Below are positions 1 to 9,565 of a stretch of 64,000 nucleotides of DNA, one piece after another. The first letter of the stretch is position 1; each line of letters opens with the position of its first letter. The notes beneath the pieces are model-generated. The model was not told where the DNA came from, ran no database searches, and saw only the letters and a list, made by a program, of their open reading frames with translations. The DNA is from Aquirhabdus parva (lineage in GTDB: Bacteria; Pseudomonadota; Gammaproteobacteria; Pseudomonadales; Moraxellaceae), in NCBI RefSeq assembly GCF_003351745.1, contig NZ_CP031222.1, positions 2,338,207-2,402,206 on the forward strand, given 5' to 3'. A program made the translations under genes and the position numbers.

Positions 1-592
1 CAAGGAATAACTGCATATTTAGCGGCGTACTTTCTGGATGAAACTGAAACCCCAAAACATTGCGTCCGTATTGAAAGGCTTGATGGGCGCAGGCTGCACT
101 TTCAGCCAACAAAATCGCTTGATCGGGTAAGTCAAAGGTATCTTCATGCCAGCTTAAAGGTCTGAGTTCTTTTGGAAATTTGAAATGATCCTCAACCCTG
201 TTATCTGCTAAGCCCCAAACGGGCCACCAGCCAATTTCTTTGACACTATTCTTCTTCACTACAGCACCAAGGCTACTCGCAATCAATTGAGCACCTAGAC
301 ACAACCCCACAACAGGTTTTCCCTGATCTATATAGCGTCGAATCCACTTTTTTTCTGCAATGAGCCAAGGATAGAGATCCTCATCATTGACGCTCATCTC
401 CCCGCCCATAACAATCAGTAGATCGACATCATCTACGGCGGGCAGAATAATTTCAGACTCACCTTTTTCAAGTTTAAAAAAAGATGTCGCCGTCACCTGC
501 GCATGATGCTTTTCAAGCCAAACTGCTGGGCTACCTAACCCTTCATCTTTAATATGTTGAAAATAATGCACCCGCAATGGTTGACTGACCAT
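1..592 (-). CDS. Class I glutamine amidotransferase (3' end outside window)
   Basis: The reverse strand reads from an ATG at 592 to the window edge without a stop, giving 197 residues. The triad-type glutamine amidotransferase (GATase1) fold is recognisable: the nucleophile elbow is GLCLGAQ with Cys98, and the catalytic His185 and Glu187 lie in FQFHPES. A VMGGEMSV strand-loop before the elbow fits the GMP-synthase-like subgroup, which hydrolyses glutamine to feed ammonia to a partner domain. No synthetase domain is visible, so this is probably a stand-alone amidotransferase, perhaps of the gamma-glutamyl hydrolase or GuaA-like free type. The substrate is unknown. Its promoter lies in the 200 bases shared with the divergent MATE gene. 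Confidence 0.85.
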   Translation of the reverse strand, partial: MVSQPLRVHYFQHIKDEGLGSPAVWLEKHHAQVTATSFFKLEKGESEIILPAVDDVDLLIVMGGEMSVNDEDLYPWLIAEKKWIRRYIDQGKPVVGLCLGAQLIASSLGAVVKKNSVKEIGWWPVWGLADNRVEDHFKFPKELRPLSWHEDTFDLPDQAILLAESAACAHQAFQYGRNVLGFQFHPESTPLNMQLFL

Positions 593-790
593 CCTACTCT
601 CCAAGTTGCTAAGACCTTGTCATATACAACTAACTTCTATTGATGAGATTACGCGCACAGCACGATTCAATTTTAATGTAAAGAAAATCACGCCGTACGC
701 AAACTCAACACCCGTTTCCTCGTACAATAACGACCTTAACAATAACTTTCCAGATGGTTCTTTTGTTTGTCTACTTCATTTAATACCAAC

Positions 791-2179
791 ATGCCACAAA
801 GTAAGAGCCCTTTCAAAATCGAAGTTCGTACTTTAGTCACACTCATGCTACCTATTTTGCTCACGCAAGTTGCTCAAGCAGGCTTCGGATTGATTGACAC
901 CATCATGGCAGGACGCGTCTCTGCTGGTGATTTAGCTTCCGTTGCACTGGGTGTTGGATTCTGGTTACCTATATTTCTACTCATCGGCGGTATTCTTCAA
1001 GCAACCACGCCATTAGTAGCACAGGCGTTCGGCGCTAGAATTTTCGACTCAAACTCATTGCATAAAATTCCTCAAATCACTCGCCAATCACTTTGGCTTG
1101 CCTTACTGCTCGGTCTAGTCGGGCTCATACTTCTACAACTTGCACCTCTTATGTGTCATTTTCTAGAAGTCCCACTCCTATTACAGGCCAAAACACGCCT
1201 CTTCATTATTGGTGTTTCACTAGGTCTACCCGCGGTCGCGTTCTATACCGCGCTACGTTGCTATACTGAAGCCTTAGGCAAACCACGGCCAGTGACGGTC
1301 ATTAGTCTATGCGGACTTGCGCTTGCAGTCCCATTTAACTATTTATTCATCTATGGTTTCCATATCGGCAGTTTAACGGTGCCAGCCCTTGGCGGCGCAG
1401 GCTGTGGATTTGCAACGGCTATCCTGCAATGGCTCATGCTCATCACTCTTGTGACTTATTTATCACTCGCTAAACACTATCGTGCCTTCCGTGTCTTTGA
1501 GCATTTCGAAGGGCCCGATAAGACACTGATCTTACGCATTGTCCGATTAGGATTCCCAATCGGCATTGCTATTTTCTTTGAAGTGACATTATTTAGCCTT
1601 GCCGCCTTAGTCGTCAGCCCATTTGGTGAGACCGTCATTGCAGCCCACCAAGTTGCCCTCTCGGCCACATCTCAACTGTTCATGATACCGCTATCTTTGG
1701 CGATTGCCGTCACTATTCGGATGGGTCAGCTCTATGGTCAACGTGATGTGGGCGGAATGCGTCGTTTGCGTAAAGTCGGCTTAACGCTCGGGACGGGTCT
1801 CGCTATTTTCACGATGATACTGATTGCAATTTTCCGTCACGATATCGCTGTCTTATATAGCAATGATCCACATGTTCAAGCACTGGCTGCGACGCTGCTA
1901 CTTTTCGCTATGGCTTATCAGTTGGTAGATTCTTGGCAAGTCACGACTGCGGCGTGTTTACGTGGCATGCAAGACACCAAAGTCACAATGTGGATCACCT
2001 TCTTCGCTTACTGGGTGGTTGCCTTCCCTACGGGAATATTCCTGTCTCGCGGGCTTAAAATGGGTGCTCAAGGATTCTGGTTTGGTTTGCTCATCGGTCT
2101 TGCGGTAGCTGCTGTCTTATTACTATTACGCTTACGCAAACGTGAAAAGCGCGTTGCAAACAAATTTGCACACATTTAA
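791..2179 (+). CDS. MATE-family multidrug/Na+ exporter (NorM-like)
   Basis: This is a 462-residue inner-membrane protein with about twelve hydrophobic helices in two similar halves. Family features include LMLPILLTQVAQAGFGLID-type helix 1 and the following TIMAGR. NorM-type MATE proteins export cationic drugs in exchange for Na+ or H+. The frame is open from a TTG at 767, which would add eight residues. The ATG at 791 was chosen because the extra residues are polar and not typical of the family; neither start has a convincing Shine-Dalgarno site. It stands alone, with a hairpin just downstream. The family call is firm, but the substrate cannot be read from sequence. Confidence 0.9.
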   Translation: MPQSKSPFKIEVRTLVTLMLPILLTQVAQAGFGLIDTIMAGRVSAGDLASVALGVGFWLPIFLLIGGILQATTPLVAQAFGARIFDSNSLHKIPQITRQSLWLALLLGLVGLILLQLAPLMCHFLEVPLLLQAKTRLFIIGVSLGLPAVAFYTALRCYTEALGKPRPVTVISLCGLALAVPFNYLFIYGFHIGSLTVPALGGAGCGFATAILQWLMLITLVTYLSLAKHYRAFRVFEHFEGPDKTLILRIVRLGFPIGIAIFFEVTLFSLAALVVSPFGETVIAAHQVALSATSQLFMIPLSLAIAVTIRMGQLYGQRDVGGMRRLRKVGLTLGTGLAIFTMILIAIFRHDIAVLYSNDPHVQALAATLLLFAMAYQLVDSWQVTTAACLRGMQDTKVTMWITFFAYWVVAFPTGIFLSRGLKMGAQGFWFGLLIGLAVAAVLLLLRLRKREKRVANKFAHI

Positions 2180-2202
2180 TTAGTCATTTAAATGCACTCC
2201 AG

Positions 2203-2234
2203 ATGAGCGCGCTAATCATTATTGATGCGCTCAT
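2203..2234 (+). terminator. Hairpin after the MATE exporter gene
   Basis: ATGAGCGC at 2203-2210 pairs with GCGCTCAT at 2227-2234 around a 16-base loop. There is no clean T-run after it, only a T-rich stretch, so it is a weak terminator or a 3' end stabiliser. Confidence 0.4.
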
Positions 2235-2445
2235 GCTTGATTTAATGCTCCTCTTACTTACATCCTTTTACATCTGCATAAAATGAATACCGCCAAGCCT
2301 ACACGCGATACACATTGCCAAAAGAGCATAAAGCGTGACATTCTTATGTTTAATTGCGCGAACGCATAAGCGATTCGAGGATTTGTCCTTGAGCGTGCTT
2401 TTCATTTTGATTATCTGAATAAAAACCACATGAAAGGAACCTAAC

Positions 2446-3741
2446 GTGTCTGATCGTCCATCTAGTTCATCCGGACGCCGCTTCCTCAAGCTTGCGGGCA
2501 TGACCGCAAGCATTGCAGGAAAAGCCGTCTCAAACTCGATTAAATCAATCAATAGCAGCGAAGAAGAAAAAAACGCTGCGCGTAGTGAGTTGTTTGAGAA
2601 AATCGGCGCGCAAATTGCGGAGACCTTGGGCGAAATGAAGGGCGCCGCGATGAAGGTCGGGCAAATTGCATCCCAGTATCAGGACTTATTCCCACCTGAA
2701 ATTGCCAAAGCACTCGCCAAGTTACAGCGTCAAGCACCTGCTGTCGCCTTCTCTGTCATTAAAGGACAAATTGAACGCGAATTAGGTAAGCCTATCGGTG
2801 AGATATTCCAAAGCTTTGAAGAAAAATCTTTTGCATCGGCATCTATTGGTCAAGTCCATCGCGCAGTGCTTCCCAATGGACAAGCCGTTGTGGTTAAAGT
2901 GCAGTATCCAGGTGTTGCTGAAAGTTGCGATAGCGATCTTAAACAGCTCAAACTGGCGCTGAAGCTTGCCGGTGTGATGAAGATTGATAAAAAACTGCAA
3001 GACGAGCTGTTTAACGAAATTAAAGAAAGCCTACATGCCGAGCTAAATTATTTGCAAGAGGCACACAATCTCAACGTATTTGCAGCATTTCATAATGTCA
3101 AAGACAGCAAACTCATTATCCCGAAAGTCTTTCCAGAATACTCCAGCAGACGAGTTTTAACCTTGAGTGAGGAGTTGGGGGATCCTGTTGAAACTGCAGC
3201 GCAGTATCCTGCCGAAATTCGTAACGAGATCGGTGAACGCCTTTTCAACATGGTCGCGCAAGAAATCTTCATCTTAAATAGTTTTCATTGCGACCCGCAT
3301 CCAGGTAACTTTGCCTTCAGAGCCGACGGCTCCGTGGTGGTCTATGATTTTGGTGGGATTAAAGAGCTCGACCAGCCAGTGGTTCAAACCTATAAAACTC
3401 TGATGAATGCTGCAATTCAAAGTAATGTCCCCGTGCTTGAAGATGCGCTTCGTGATTTAAAGGTGCGTAATCATCATGGACAGATTCCAGCAGATTTTTA
3501 CATCGACTGGCGCAATATTCTACTACCGCCCATGATTGAACCCTTTGACTTTTCCAGTAGCAAGGTTCATCTGCAAACCGTGAGTCAACTGCGTAAATCA
3601 ATGAAATATTGGGATAGCTTCATGCCTTCTGCCGAAACCATGATGGTCAATCGCACCATTAGCGGGCACTACTGGAATATGATTCACCTCAAAGTAAACT
3701 ATGACTTTAAAGCATTGACAGAGCAGTATATTACCGCTTAG
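2446..3741 (+). CDS. ABC1/AarF/UbiB-family atypical kinase-like protein
   Basis: This is a 431-residue soluble protein starting at GTG 2446, preceded by AAAGGAA at a good distance. It has the ABC1 (ADCK/UbiB) signature: the KxGQ motif (Lys70, Gly72, Gln73) in an N-terminal helix, an ExE/D-rich middle, the catalytic-loop-like CDPHPGNF and the metal-binding DFG in VYDFGGIKEL. UbiB-family members support ubiquinone synthesis and lipid handling as ATPases rather than as classical protein kinases. It lacks the C-terminal membrane helices of UbiB itself, so it is a paralogue of the ADCK3/4-like cytosolic type. It stands alone between terminator-like hairpins. Confidence 0.85.
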   Translation: MSDRPSSSSGRRFLKLAGMTASIAGKAVSNSIKSINSSEEEKNAARSELFEKIGAQIAETLGEMKGAAMKVGQIASQYQDLFPPEIAKALAKLQRQAPAVAFSVIKGQIERELGKPIGEIFQSFEEKSFASASIGQVHRAVLPNGQAVVVKVQYPGVAESCDSDLKQLKLALKLAGVMKIDKKLQDELFNEIKESLHAELNYLQEAHNLNVFAAFHNVKDSKLIIPKVFPEYSSRRVLTLSEELGDPVETAAQYPAEIRNEIGERLFNMVAQEIFILNSFHCDPHPGNFAFRADGSVVVYDFGGIKELDQPVVQTYKTLMNAAIQSNVPVLEDALRDLKVRNHHGQIPADFYIDWRNILLPPMIEPFDFSSSKVHLQTVSQLRKSMKYWDSFMPSAETMMVNRTISGHYWNMIHLKVNYDFKALTEQYITA

Positions 3742-3775
3742 ATCTGCCAACCACATGACATCCTAGATTGCAAAA

Positions 3776-3799
3776 AAAGCCCAGATATATCTGGGCTTT
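3776..3799. terminator. Bidirectional terminator between ABC1 gene and RNase T2 gene
   Basis: AAAGCCCAGAT (3776-3786) pairs with ATCTGGGCTTT (3789-3799), with an A-tract before and a T-rich stretch after. It serves the two convergent genes. Confidence 0.8.
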
Positions 3800-3821
3800 C
3801 TGTTGTGATCTCTAACTAAAA

Positions 3822-4562
3822 TTAGTTAGCAACATAAATTCCTGTTGTTGGACACGTCCCTTGTACTGGGCCATCCAAAACCAAAGAAGATGCTGCTGGG
3901 AAAGTACTCAGCTTATCTTTCTTGATTGCAATCCATGCTTCAGTGAAATAATTCTTGCCGCCATAAGAGGTACATTTCATCGATACCGCTGCCTGAGTGC
4001 CTGAACCGAAACTACTTGAGAAGGCATTAAGTAATTGAGTGCGAGTAATCGTTTTTCCTCGACTATTTTGAATAAAGCTATTGAATGATGTGCTACCCAG
4101 TGCTTGAGTGAGAGATACGGCTTGATTCCAAAAGGCATCCGGCGTTGCTGAGTCGGCACACGTTCCATGTTTAAACCACTCATGCTTATCTAAGCATGAT
4201 ACGGTACCCGACATGTAATAACTCAAGTTGGCTTTCGCCGTAGCACTGATCGGATAATCGCTCATACTGCACCAATCGCCATTGCCATCGAGTGTGATAT
4301 CACTTTGTGAAACACCACAATAGAACGGTTGGCTACCTGAATAATTATTTGGCCATAAACCATGGATAGAGAAACTAGTTGCTGGGTAAGTTCCAGCAAG
4401 TGCTGTTGGACTACACTCTGGTTTTGTCGAATGGGTTGCGCAAAAACCTGGCTGCCATGATGCTGCCAATAAATAATAGTCAAATGCTTGGGCCGGTGCA
4501 GAAAATCCAAAACTTGAAGCTAACAGCAGACCGCTTACACCTTTCAGAATAGATTTGAGCAT
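3822..4562 (-). CDS. Secreted ribonuclease T2 family enzyme
   Basis: This is a 246-residue protein with a classical signal peptide, cleaved probably after Ala26 (PAQA|F). Both active-site blocks are intact. CAS I is SIHGLWPN with His67, and CAS II is HEWFKHGTC with Glu128 and His132, the general acid/base pair of the family. Several cysteines suggest disulfides, so it acts in the periplasm or outside the cell, cutting RNA through a 2',3'-cyclic phosphate (like E. coli RNase I). The start ATG at 4562 has AGGAGAG six bases upstream. It is monocistronic. A second, degenerate member of the same family lies at 26585-27247. Confidence 0.93.
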   Translation of the reverse strand: MLKSILKGVSGLLLASSFGFSAPAQAFDYYLLAASWQPGFCATHSTKPECSPTALAGTYPATSFSIHGLWPNNYSGSQPFYCGVSQSDITLDGNGDWCSMSDYPISATAKANLSYYMSGTVSCLDKHEWFKHGTCADSATPDAFWNQAVSLTQALGSTSFNSFIQNSRGKTITRTQLLNAFSSSFGSGTQAAVSMKCTSYGGKNYFTEAWIAIKKDKLSTFPAASSLVLDGPVQGTCPTTGIYVAN

Positions 4563-4940
4563 CGTGCTCTCCTAATAAAGTTTTAAAGACACCCCGTCAC
4601 AAAACCACTTCAATACGAGGTTAAAATAGCTGAACCCATGACACTAAAGGGTTCATCTCACGAACTTGTACAGCAAAAGACAAAGCAATGAAAAGACCAT
4701 GATGACAAGCCTTCACTTCCCCCAATTTGCTTAAAATTAAACCAAAGGTATGATTTAAAAAACATTAAATAACAAACCGAAGTACAAACGTTGGCTTTTC
4801 GCTATAATCGTTATCTGATATTACGTATGAAATATGACATCTTGATTATCAATTTCTAACCGAACGGTATCTTTTTAAAGCATATAGACTGGCATCTATA
4901 AAAAGACTTTTCACCTAAAACCACCTTAAGGAGCGTCAAG
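4563..4940. other. Intergenic region between RNase T2 and hopJ-like genes
   Basis: This is 378 bases of divergent promoter space. A TATAAT at 4803-4808 faces the right-hand gene but has no clear -35 box. I see no further ORF, RNA or repeat. Confidence 0.5.
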
Positions 4941-5288
4941 ATGGCCGCAGAAACTTCCACATTATTAAACCGTATAGATCAAGGTCAGGCACAATTTAGT
5001 GATGTACTTGAATTCATTAACCAGCGTTACGACTTCACACCGACCGCTTTTAATAATGGTTCGGTGCATAATGCTGCTGGTGAGAACTCAGGCAGTTGTC
5101 GGGTATTTGCGTTTGCTAAGCTTCACCATCTAAGTGATCTTGACACCTTGAAACTGTTCGCTGAACATTATCAAGCGGTCAAAGCCACTCCTGCCGGAGA
5201 AGATCATCAAAACATTCGCAACTTTATTCGATATAGTTGGGCAGGTTTAGTTTTTGAAGGTCAGGCATTGACTGCCAAAACCGAATAA
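4941..5288 (+). CDS. HopJ type III effector family protein
   Basis: This is a small 115-residue cytosolic protein matching the HopJ family: an N-terminal helix, the YDFTPTAFNNG segment, a central NSGSCRVFAFAKLHHLSD stretch and the conserved ending NIRNFIRYSWAGLVFEG. The family is named after a Pseudomonas syringae effector, but it is widespread in free-living gammaproteobacteria without type III secretion, so a housekeeping or stress role is more likely. AAGGAG precedes the ATG at 8 bases. The glycosyltransferase gene follows 49 bases later and may be co-transcribed. Confidence 0.8.
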   Translation: MAAETSTLLNRIDQGQAQFSDVLEFINQRYDFTPTAFNNGSVHNAAGENSGSCRVFAFAKLHHLSDLDTLKLFAEHYQAVKATPAGEDHQNIRNFIRYSWAGLVFEGQALTAKTE

Positions 5289-5337
5289 CAGATCAAAACA
5301 AAGTGAATCTCTCCACTACTCATTCTTCTTGGATCTT

Positions 5338-6441
5338 ATGAAAATTATTCAACTGGTACCCGCATTAAATAGCGGCGGCGTCGAGCGTGGCACCCTAGAA
5401 ATCGCACGCGCACTGGTTGCGGCAGGACATGAGTCGGTGGTGATCTCCAGCGGAGGGCGGATGGTTGCTCAACTGGAAGCAGAAGGTACACGGCACATTA
5501 CCCTCCCCATCCATCGCAAGGCATTGAGCAGTCTATGGCAAATCAGGCCGCTGCGAAAAATCATTCTGCGGGAGCAAGCCGACATTCTCCATGTCCGCTC
5601 TCGAATTCCGGCTTGGTTGACTCATTTTGCGTTACGCAAAATCCCAAAATCAGTGAAGCCAATTCTGATCAGTACCGTACATGGATTTTATTCCGTCAAT
5701 CGTTACAGTGAAATCATGACCCGCGCCGACCGCGTGATCGCGGTCTCGGATAGTGTAGTGGAGTATATCCGTGAAAATTACCCAGCATGCCCCATGGACA
5801 AAGTCACACGTATTTATCGCGGGATCAATCCTGAAGAGTTTCCCCATCACTATCAGCCCTCACAATTATGGTGGCAGAAAACGCTACATGATTTTCCTGA
5901 GCTTGAGCACAAAGTCTGGCTCACACTCCCTGGCCGCATTACCCGTCTAAAGGGCCACGAAACCTTGCTTCAGTTGATCGCGCAGTTAAAAGATCGCTTT
6001 CCTGTCCATGGCGTGATCGTGGGTGATGCCCATGAAAAAAAACAAGCCTATTTAGCAGAGCTTCATGTGCGTGTCGATCAATTGGGGCTATCCAATCACA
6101 TTACCTTCGTCGGCCATCGCAATGATATCCGCGAATGGCTTGCTGCCAGTGATATCGTTTTATCACTTTCGGCTCAGGCAGAAACCTTTGGTCGTACAAC
6201 GCTTGAGGCATTGTCAGTAGGGACATCTGCGGTAGGCTGGAATCGCGGGGGGGGCGCAGAAATTTTGAAAGCCTGCTATCCGCAAGGGCTCGTCGAGGCA
6301 GAGAATGAAACGGCGCTGTTGAATACTGTGCAAAGTCTGCTCACTAGTCCATTAGAGCCATTGCCAGTCACCATTTTTCAGTTATCACAAATGACTGAAC
6401 AAACCATCGCACTCTATGCAGAAATGGTTCGCTTAAAATAA
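5338..6441 (+). CDS. GT4-family glycosyltransferase
   Basis: The 367-residue protein starts at ATG 5338; a TTG nine bases earlier is in frame but unsupported. It shows the GT-B fold: an N-terminal nucleotide-like loop PALNSGGVERG and a C-terminal donor-binding half with the EX7E-type motif in AETFGRTTLEALSVG followed by GGGAEI. Such enzymes transfer a sugar from an NDP-sugar with retention of configuration, typically in lipo-oligosaccharide core or capsule assembly on the cytosolic face. There is no polysaccharide cluster nearby, which fits a core LOS enzyme better than a capsule gene, but the acceptor is unknown. Confidence 0.85.
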   Translation: MKIIQLVPALNSGGVERGTLEIARALVAAGHESVVISSGGRMVAQLEAEGTRHITLPIHRKALSSLWQIRPLRKIILREQADILHVRSRIPAWLTHFALRKIPKSVKPILISTVHGFYSVNRYSEIMTRADRVIAVSDSVVEYIRENYPACPMDKVTRIYRGINPEEFPHHYQPSQLWWQKTLHDFPELEHKVWLTLPGRITRLKGHETLLQLIAQLKDRFPVHGVIVGDAHEKKQAYLAELHVRVDQLGLSNHITFVGHRNDIREWLAASDIVLSLSAQAETFGRTTLEALSVGTSAVGWNRGGGAEILKACYPQGLVEAENETALLNTVQSLLTSPLEPLPVTIFQLSQMTEQTIALYAEMVRLK

Positions 6442-6481
6442 AAATTAGATTCAAAAACTGAAATAGCGCACAAAAATATAA

Positions 6482-6512
6482 GCTCGAATGGTAATCACTT
6501 ACACATTCGAGC
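6482..6512 (+). terminator. Hairpin after the glycosyltransferase gene
   Basis: GCTCGAATG (6482-6490) pairs perfectly with CATTCGAGC (6504-6512), and a T/A-rich stretch follows. It probably ends the glycosyltransferase transcript. Confidence 0.6.
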
Positions 6513-6850
6513 CAGAATATTTTATTTATTATTGCCTGCTTACTTGCTTATTATCGCTAGCCGCATGCGGTCCGTTCTTTTTACCACTCCATGGAGCCCT
6601 CTCAAGAGCATGGTCCGTCGGCAATTCATCTTCATCCTAGAGAAGCACTCCGTGCCCATTCCATCTGCCGACAAGTTCATTATCAATAAATATTGTCCGA
6701 CATAAAATAGATATTAACCTCAATATTTGTAAGCCATTTCGCACAATAATTTTATATGAAATGTACCGTACATAACACTTTCATAAAACTCTCATTTGAA
6801 ACTGTAACGTATTTCAAAAATTTTGTCAGACAATTTTTAGCCCTAAACGA
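6513..6850. other. Intergenic region with a possible gene remnant
   Basis: No intact gene is evident. On the reverse strand, 6542-6682 can be read as one protein-like frame: about 15 residues ending WNGHGVLL, a TAG stop, then about 35 residues starting DEDELP. A different frame gives a 46-codon ORF from ATG 6680. The stop-interrupted frame looks more like real protein than the ORF does, so this may be a decayed gene, but the evidence is weak. Confidence 0.25.
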
Positions 6851-7951
6851 TCATGTCATGAGCGCATCACGTTGATGTCGAGGCGCTTCTCTACGTGCTT
6901 GCATAATCCCCGCATTGATCTTTGCCAAAGCTAAATGCTCATCATCTGCACTCGGAGTCGGCGCAATCTGTCTAGCCTGCATCGCTGGGTCAAAATGCAA
7001 AACGGTATAGACCGGAAAATGATCGGAATCTATCGACTCTAGAAGACTCATTTCCACCAGCGTGAAATCGTGACTATGGAACACATGATCCAACGACCAA
7101 CGCAGCAACATATAGTTCACATGGAACGTATTCATGAACTTGCGACCAATCCGTGGGTCGAGCAAGCCACTAATGCGCTGAAATAAGCGTGTTGTGCGCG
7201 ACCAAGCCACATCATTAAGATCCCCGACCACAATACAACTCTCGCGTTGACTTGCAACATGATCACCCACCATAAGCAACTCAGCATCCCGTAATGTCGA
7301 ATCTAATGCCTCATTAGGTGTCGGTGGTTTGGGGTGCAAACAATACAAACGCATTAACTGACCAGAACGCAACCGGACCTGAGTATGAATGGAGGGAATC
7401 TCAGGACTTAACAGAAACTTCACTTCAGGATTAACCAGCGGTAAGCGGCTATATAAATGCATCCCATACATGTTATCCAGCGGGACCCGCACAACATAAG
7501 GATAGTCGTCCTCGATAACAGATAAGGCACGCTCCCAAATCCAATCTGTTTCTAAAGTCACCAATAAATCCGGCTGATACTTTTGAACGTGATCAATCAA
7601 AGCTTGATAGTTTTTATTCGGCGTCAGGACATTCGATACCAACACAGATACCGCATTATCCGGATCAGGATTATGGGCTTGGAGAACCTGTTTTTTCCAA
7701 AGAAAGGTATAAGGTAGAATCATCCAGGATTGATAAACTAGACATCCCGTCAAGATCACAAACAATACGGGGTCTTCGATCGTCTGATGATACGAGGATG
7801 ATAGAATTAAGCCTAACCAAGCGATGCAACCGACACTTAGAATTTGTAATCGCGGAAAATCAAAGCAGCGTACCCACCACTCATTGCGCGAAATCAGCGC
7901 CCAAAGTGTTGCAAACACCACAACTCCTGCCACAAATTCAATAATAATCAA
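6851..7951 (-). CDS. Endonuclease/exonuclease/phosphatase (EEP) family membrane protein
   Basis: This is a 366-residue protein. Three hydrophobic helices occupy the first ~100 residues, followed by an EEP domain with the expected metal and phosphate residues: NVLTPN, VTLETDW, the VVGDLNDVAW block, SLDHVF and the final SDHFPV. Members of this membrane-anchored EEP group are annotated as hydrolases of nucleic acids, phosphoinositide-like or phosphodiester substrates; the domain here faces the periplasm if the usual topology holds. The start is a TTG at 7951, chosen because AGGAG sits seven bases upstream on the reverse strand. The gene stands alone. Confidence 0.82.
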   Translation of the reverse strand: MIIIEFVAGVVVFATLWALISRNEWWVRCFDFPRLQILSVGCIAWLGLILSSSYHQTIEDPVLFVILTGCLVYQSWMILPYTFLWKKQVLQAHNPDPDNAVSVLVSNVLTPNKNYQALIDHVQKYQPDLLVTLETDWIWERALSVIEDDYPYVVRVPLDNMYGMHLYSRLPLVNPEVKFLLSPEIPSIHTQVRLRSGQLMRLYCLHPKPPTPNEALDSTLRDAELLMVGDHVASQRESCIVVGDLNDVAWSRTTRLFQRISGLLDPRIGRKFMNTFHVNYMLLRWSLDHVFHSHDFTLVEMSLLESIDSDHFPVYTVLHFDPAMQARQIAPTPSADDEHLALAKINAGIMQARREAPRHQRDALMT

Positions 7952-8329
7952 TGTTTGCTCCTGATATAGTCTGCCTTTGCTTTTCTCTCGGTAAACAGCT
8001 ATACATTGAGTTGAAATTTCACTGATTTAAACCAGCCTGCTCTGCCTTATCCATCGACCCATGCTGCCCATGCAACATGCCAACTGATTGGCATTTTTTC
8101 TTGAGTTAAAACTAACAGTCATATATGAAACGTTTATGAATTTTTATGAAGATTCGATGACAGGGTGTTGTCATGCTTTTTTTTGAAGATCTATGCGATA
8201 TTTCGTCTATTTAAATCATCTTTTTTCGCAGATTCGTAGTGTAATCTTTGGTGATTACCCTGCACTTTGCTACACTCCCAACTTCAAGCAATATTTTAAA
8301 ACGTAATATTCAAAGAAGAGGTGGACGCG
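7952..8329. other. Intergenic leader region upstream of asd
   Basis: 378 bases separate the EEP gene from asd. Apart from the hairpin with a T-run at 8077-8099, I see no gene, no lysine-riboswitch-like fold and no repeat. Confidence 0.4.
8077..8099 (+). terminator. Hairpin plus T6 in the region upstream of asd
   Basis: ATGCCA (8077-8082) pairs with TGGCAT (8089-8094) and is followed by six T. It reads as a forward terminator, yet no forward gene precedes it. It could terminate a short leader or antisense transcript. The stem is short, so chance is possible. Confidence 0.35.
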
Positions 8330-9451
8330 ATGAAAGTGGGTTTGGTGGGCTGGCGTGGAATGGTGGGTTCAGTGTTGATGCAACGTATGGTCGAAGAGAA
8401 TGATTTCGCTCATATTGAACCGTTTTATTTTTCGACCAGCAATGCAGGTCACACCTCCCCAAGCTTTGGTGGTAAGACCGCACCTGACCTCATTAGCGCA
8501 CACGACCTTACCTCTCTTAAACATATGGACGTGATTTTGACCTGCCAAGGGGGCGACTATACCAGTGAAGTCTTTCCAAAACTCCGCCGTGACGGCTGGA
8601 ATGGCTACTGGATTGATGCCGCGAGTACGTTACGCATGGAAGACGATGCAGTCATCGTACTTGACCCAGTCAACCTTCACGTTATTAAAGATGCTCTCAA
8701 TAACGGCGTTAAAAACTTTATCGGCGGGAACTGCACAGTTTCCTTAATGCTGATGGGTATTGGCGCACTGTATCAAGAAGGTCTAGTTGAATGGGTCAGC
8801 GCAATGACCTATCAGGCCGCTTCTGGTGCAGGCGCACAAAATATGCGCGAGCTGATCAGCGGTATGGGATATCTGCGTGATGGCGTTAAACCTCTCTTGG
8901 ATAATCCAGCAAGTGCTATTCTGGACATTGATCGCCAAGTTGCTGAACTACAGCGCGGTTCGGGTTTTCCAAAAGCTAACTTTGGTGTGCCTTTAGCGGG
9001 CTCACTCATTCCTTATATCGACAAACAACTGGATAATGGTCAGTCGAAAGAGGAATGGAAAGGTCAAGCCGAAACCAACAAGATTCTGGGTCAAACGGGC
9101 GCGAACATCACCCCGATTGATGGTTTGTGTGTGCGTATCGGCGCAATGCGTTGTCACTCACAAGCACTTACGATCAAACTGAAAAAAGATGTACCTTTGA
9201 ATGACATCGAAGCATTGATCCGTAGTTCAAACGAATGGGTTAAAGTCATTCCCAATGAACGTGAAGCCAGCATGCAGGATTTAACCCCTGTAGCAGTGAC
9301 TGGGACACTCTCTATCCCCGTTGGACGCTTACGCAAGCTCAATATGGGTAATGACTACCTCAGTGCATTTACCGTAGGTGATCAATTACTCTGGGGTGCG
9401 GCTGAACCGTTACGTCGTATGCTGCGTCTATTGATTGAACAACAAAGCTAA
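8330..9451 (+). CDS. asd: Aspartate-semialdehyde dehydrogenase
   Basis: Asd reduces L-aspartyl-4-phosphate to aspartate semialdehyde with NADPH, the branch point to lysine/diaminopimelate, threonine and methionine. The protein has 373 residues (E. coli Asd 367). The N-terminal nucleotide loop is [14 protein letters not shown], and the catalytic Cys135 lies in [10 protein letters not shown], the same residue number as in E. coli. Conserved [11 protein letters not shown] and [11 protein letters not shown] blocks follow. I chose the ATG at 8330, not the in-frame GTG at 8321, because AAGAGG lies eight bases before the ATG. In Acinetobacter asd sits between the leu genes and fimV; here leu lies about 10 kb away. 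Confidence 0.97.
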   Translation: MKVGLVGWRGMVGSVLMQRMVEENDFAHIEPFYFSTSNAGHTSPSFGGKTAPDLISAHDLTSLKHMDVILTCQGGDYTSEVFPKLRRDGWNGYWIDAASTLRMEDDAVIVLDPVNLHVIKDALNNGVKNFIGGNCTVSLMLMGIGALYQEGLVEWVSAMTYQAASGAGAQNMRELISGMGYLRDGVKPLLDNPASAILDIDRQVAELQRGSGFPKANFGVPLAGSLIPYIDKQLDNGQSKEEWKGQAETNKILGQTGANITPIDGLCVRIGAMRCHSQALTIKLKKDVPLNDIEALIRSSNEWVKVIPNEREASMQDLTPVAVTGTLSIPVGRLRKLNMGNDYLSAFTVGDQLLWGAAEPLRRMLRLLIEQQS

Positions 9452-9466
9452 GGATAGCTTTGCAAT

Positions 9467-9498
9467 GATTGCCATTGCGTAAAAATGTGATGGCAATC
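9467..9498 (+). terminator. Hairpin after asd
   Basis: GATTGCCAT (9467-9475) pairs with ATGGCAATC (9490-9498), 16 bases after the asd stop. The T-run is poor. Confidence 0.55.
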
Positions 9499-9565
9499 TC
9501 ATAATTTCAAGGATCCGCATCAAAATCAATCGTGCGATTCAAATAGTTTGATTAAATTAAATAAA

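Noticed and set aside
606-836. Forward 76-codon ORF before the MATE gene
   Set aside because: It overlaps the start of the MATE gene, has no ribosome site and no family-like pattern.
2268-2552. Reverse ORF overlapping the start of the ABC1 gene
   Set aside because: It is antisense to the well-supported ABC1 N-terminus and has no recognisable features.
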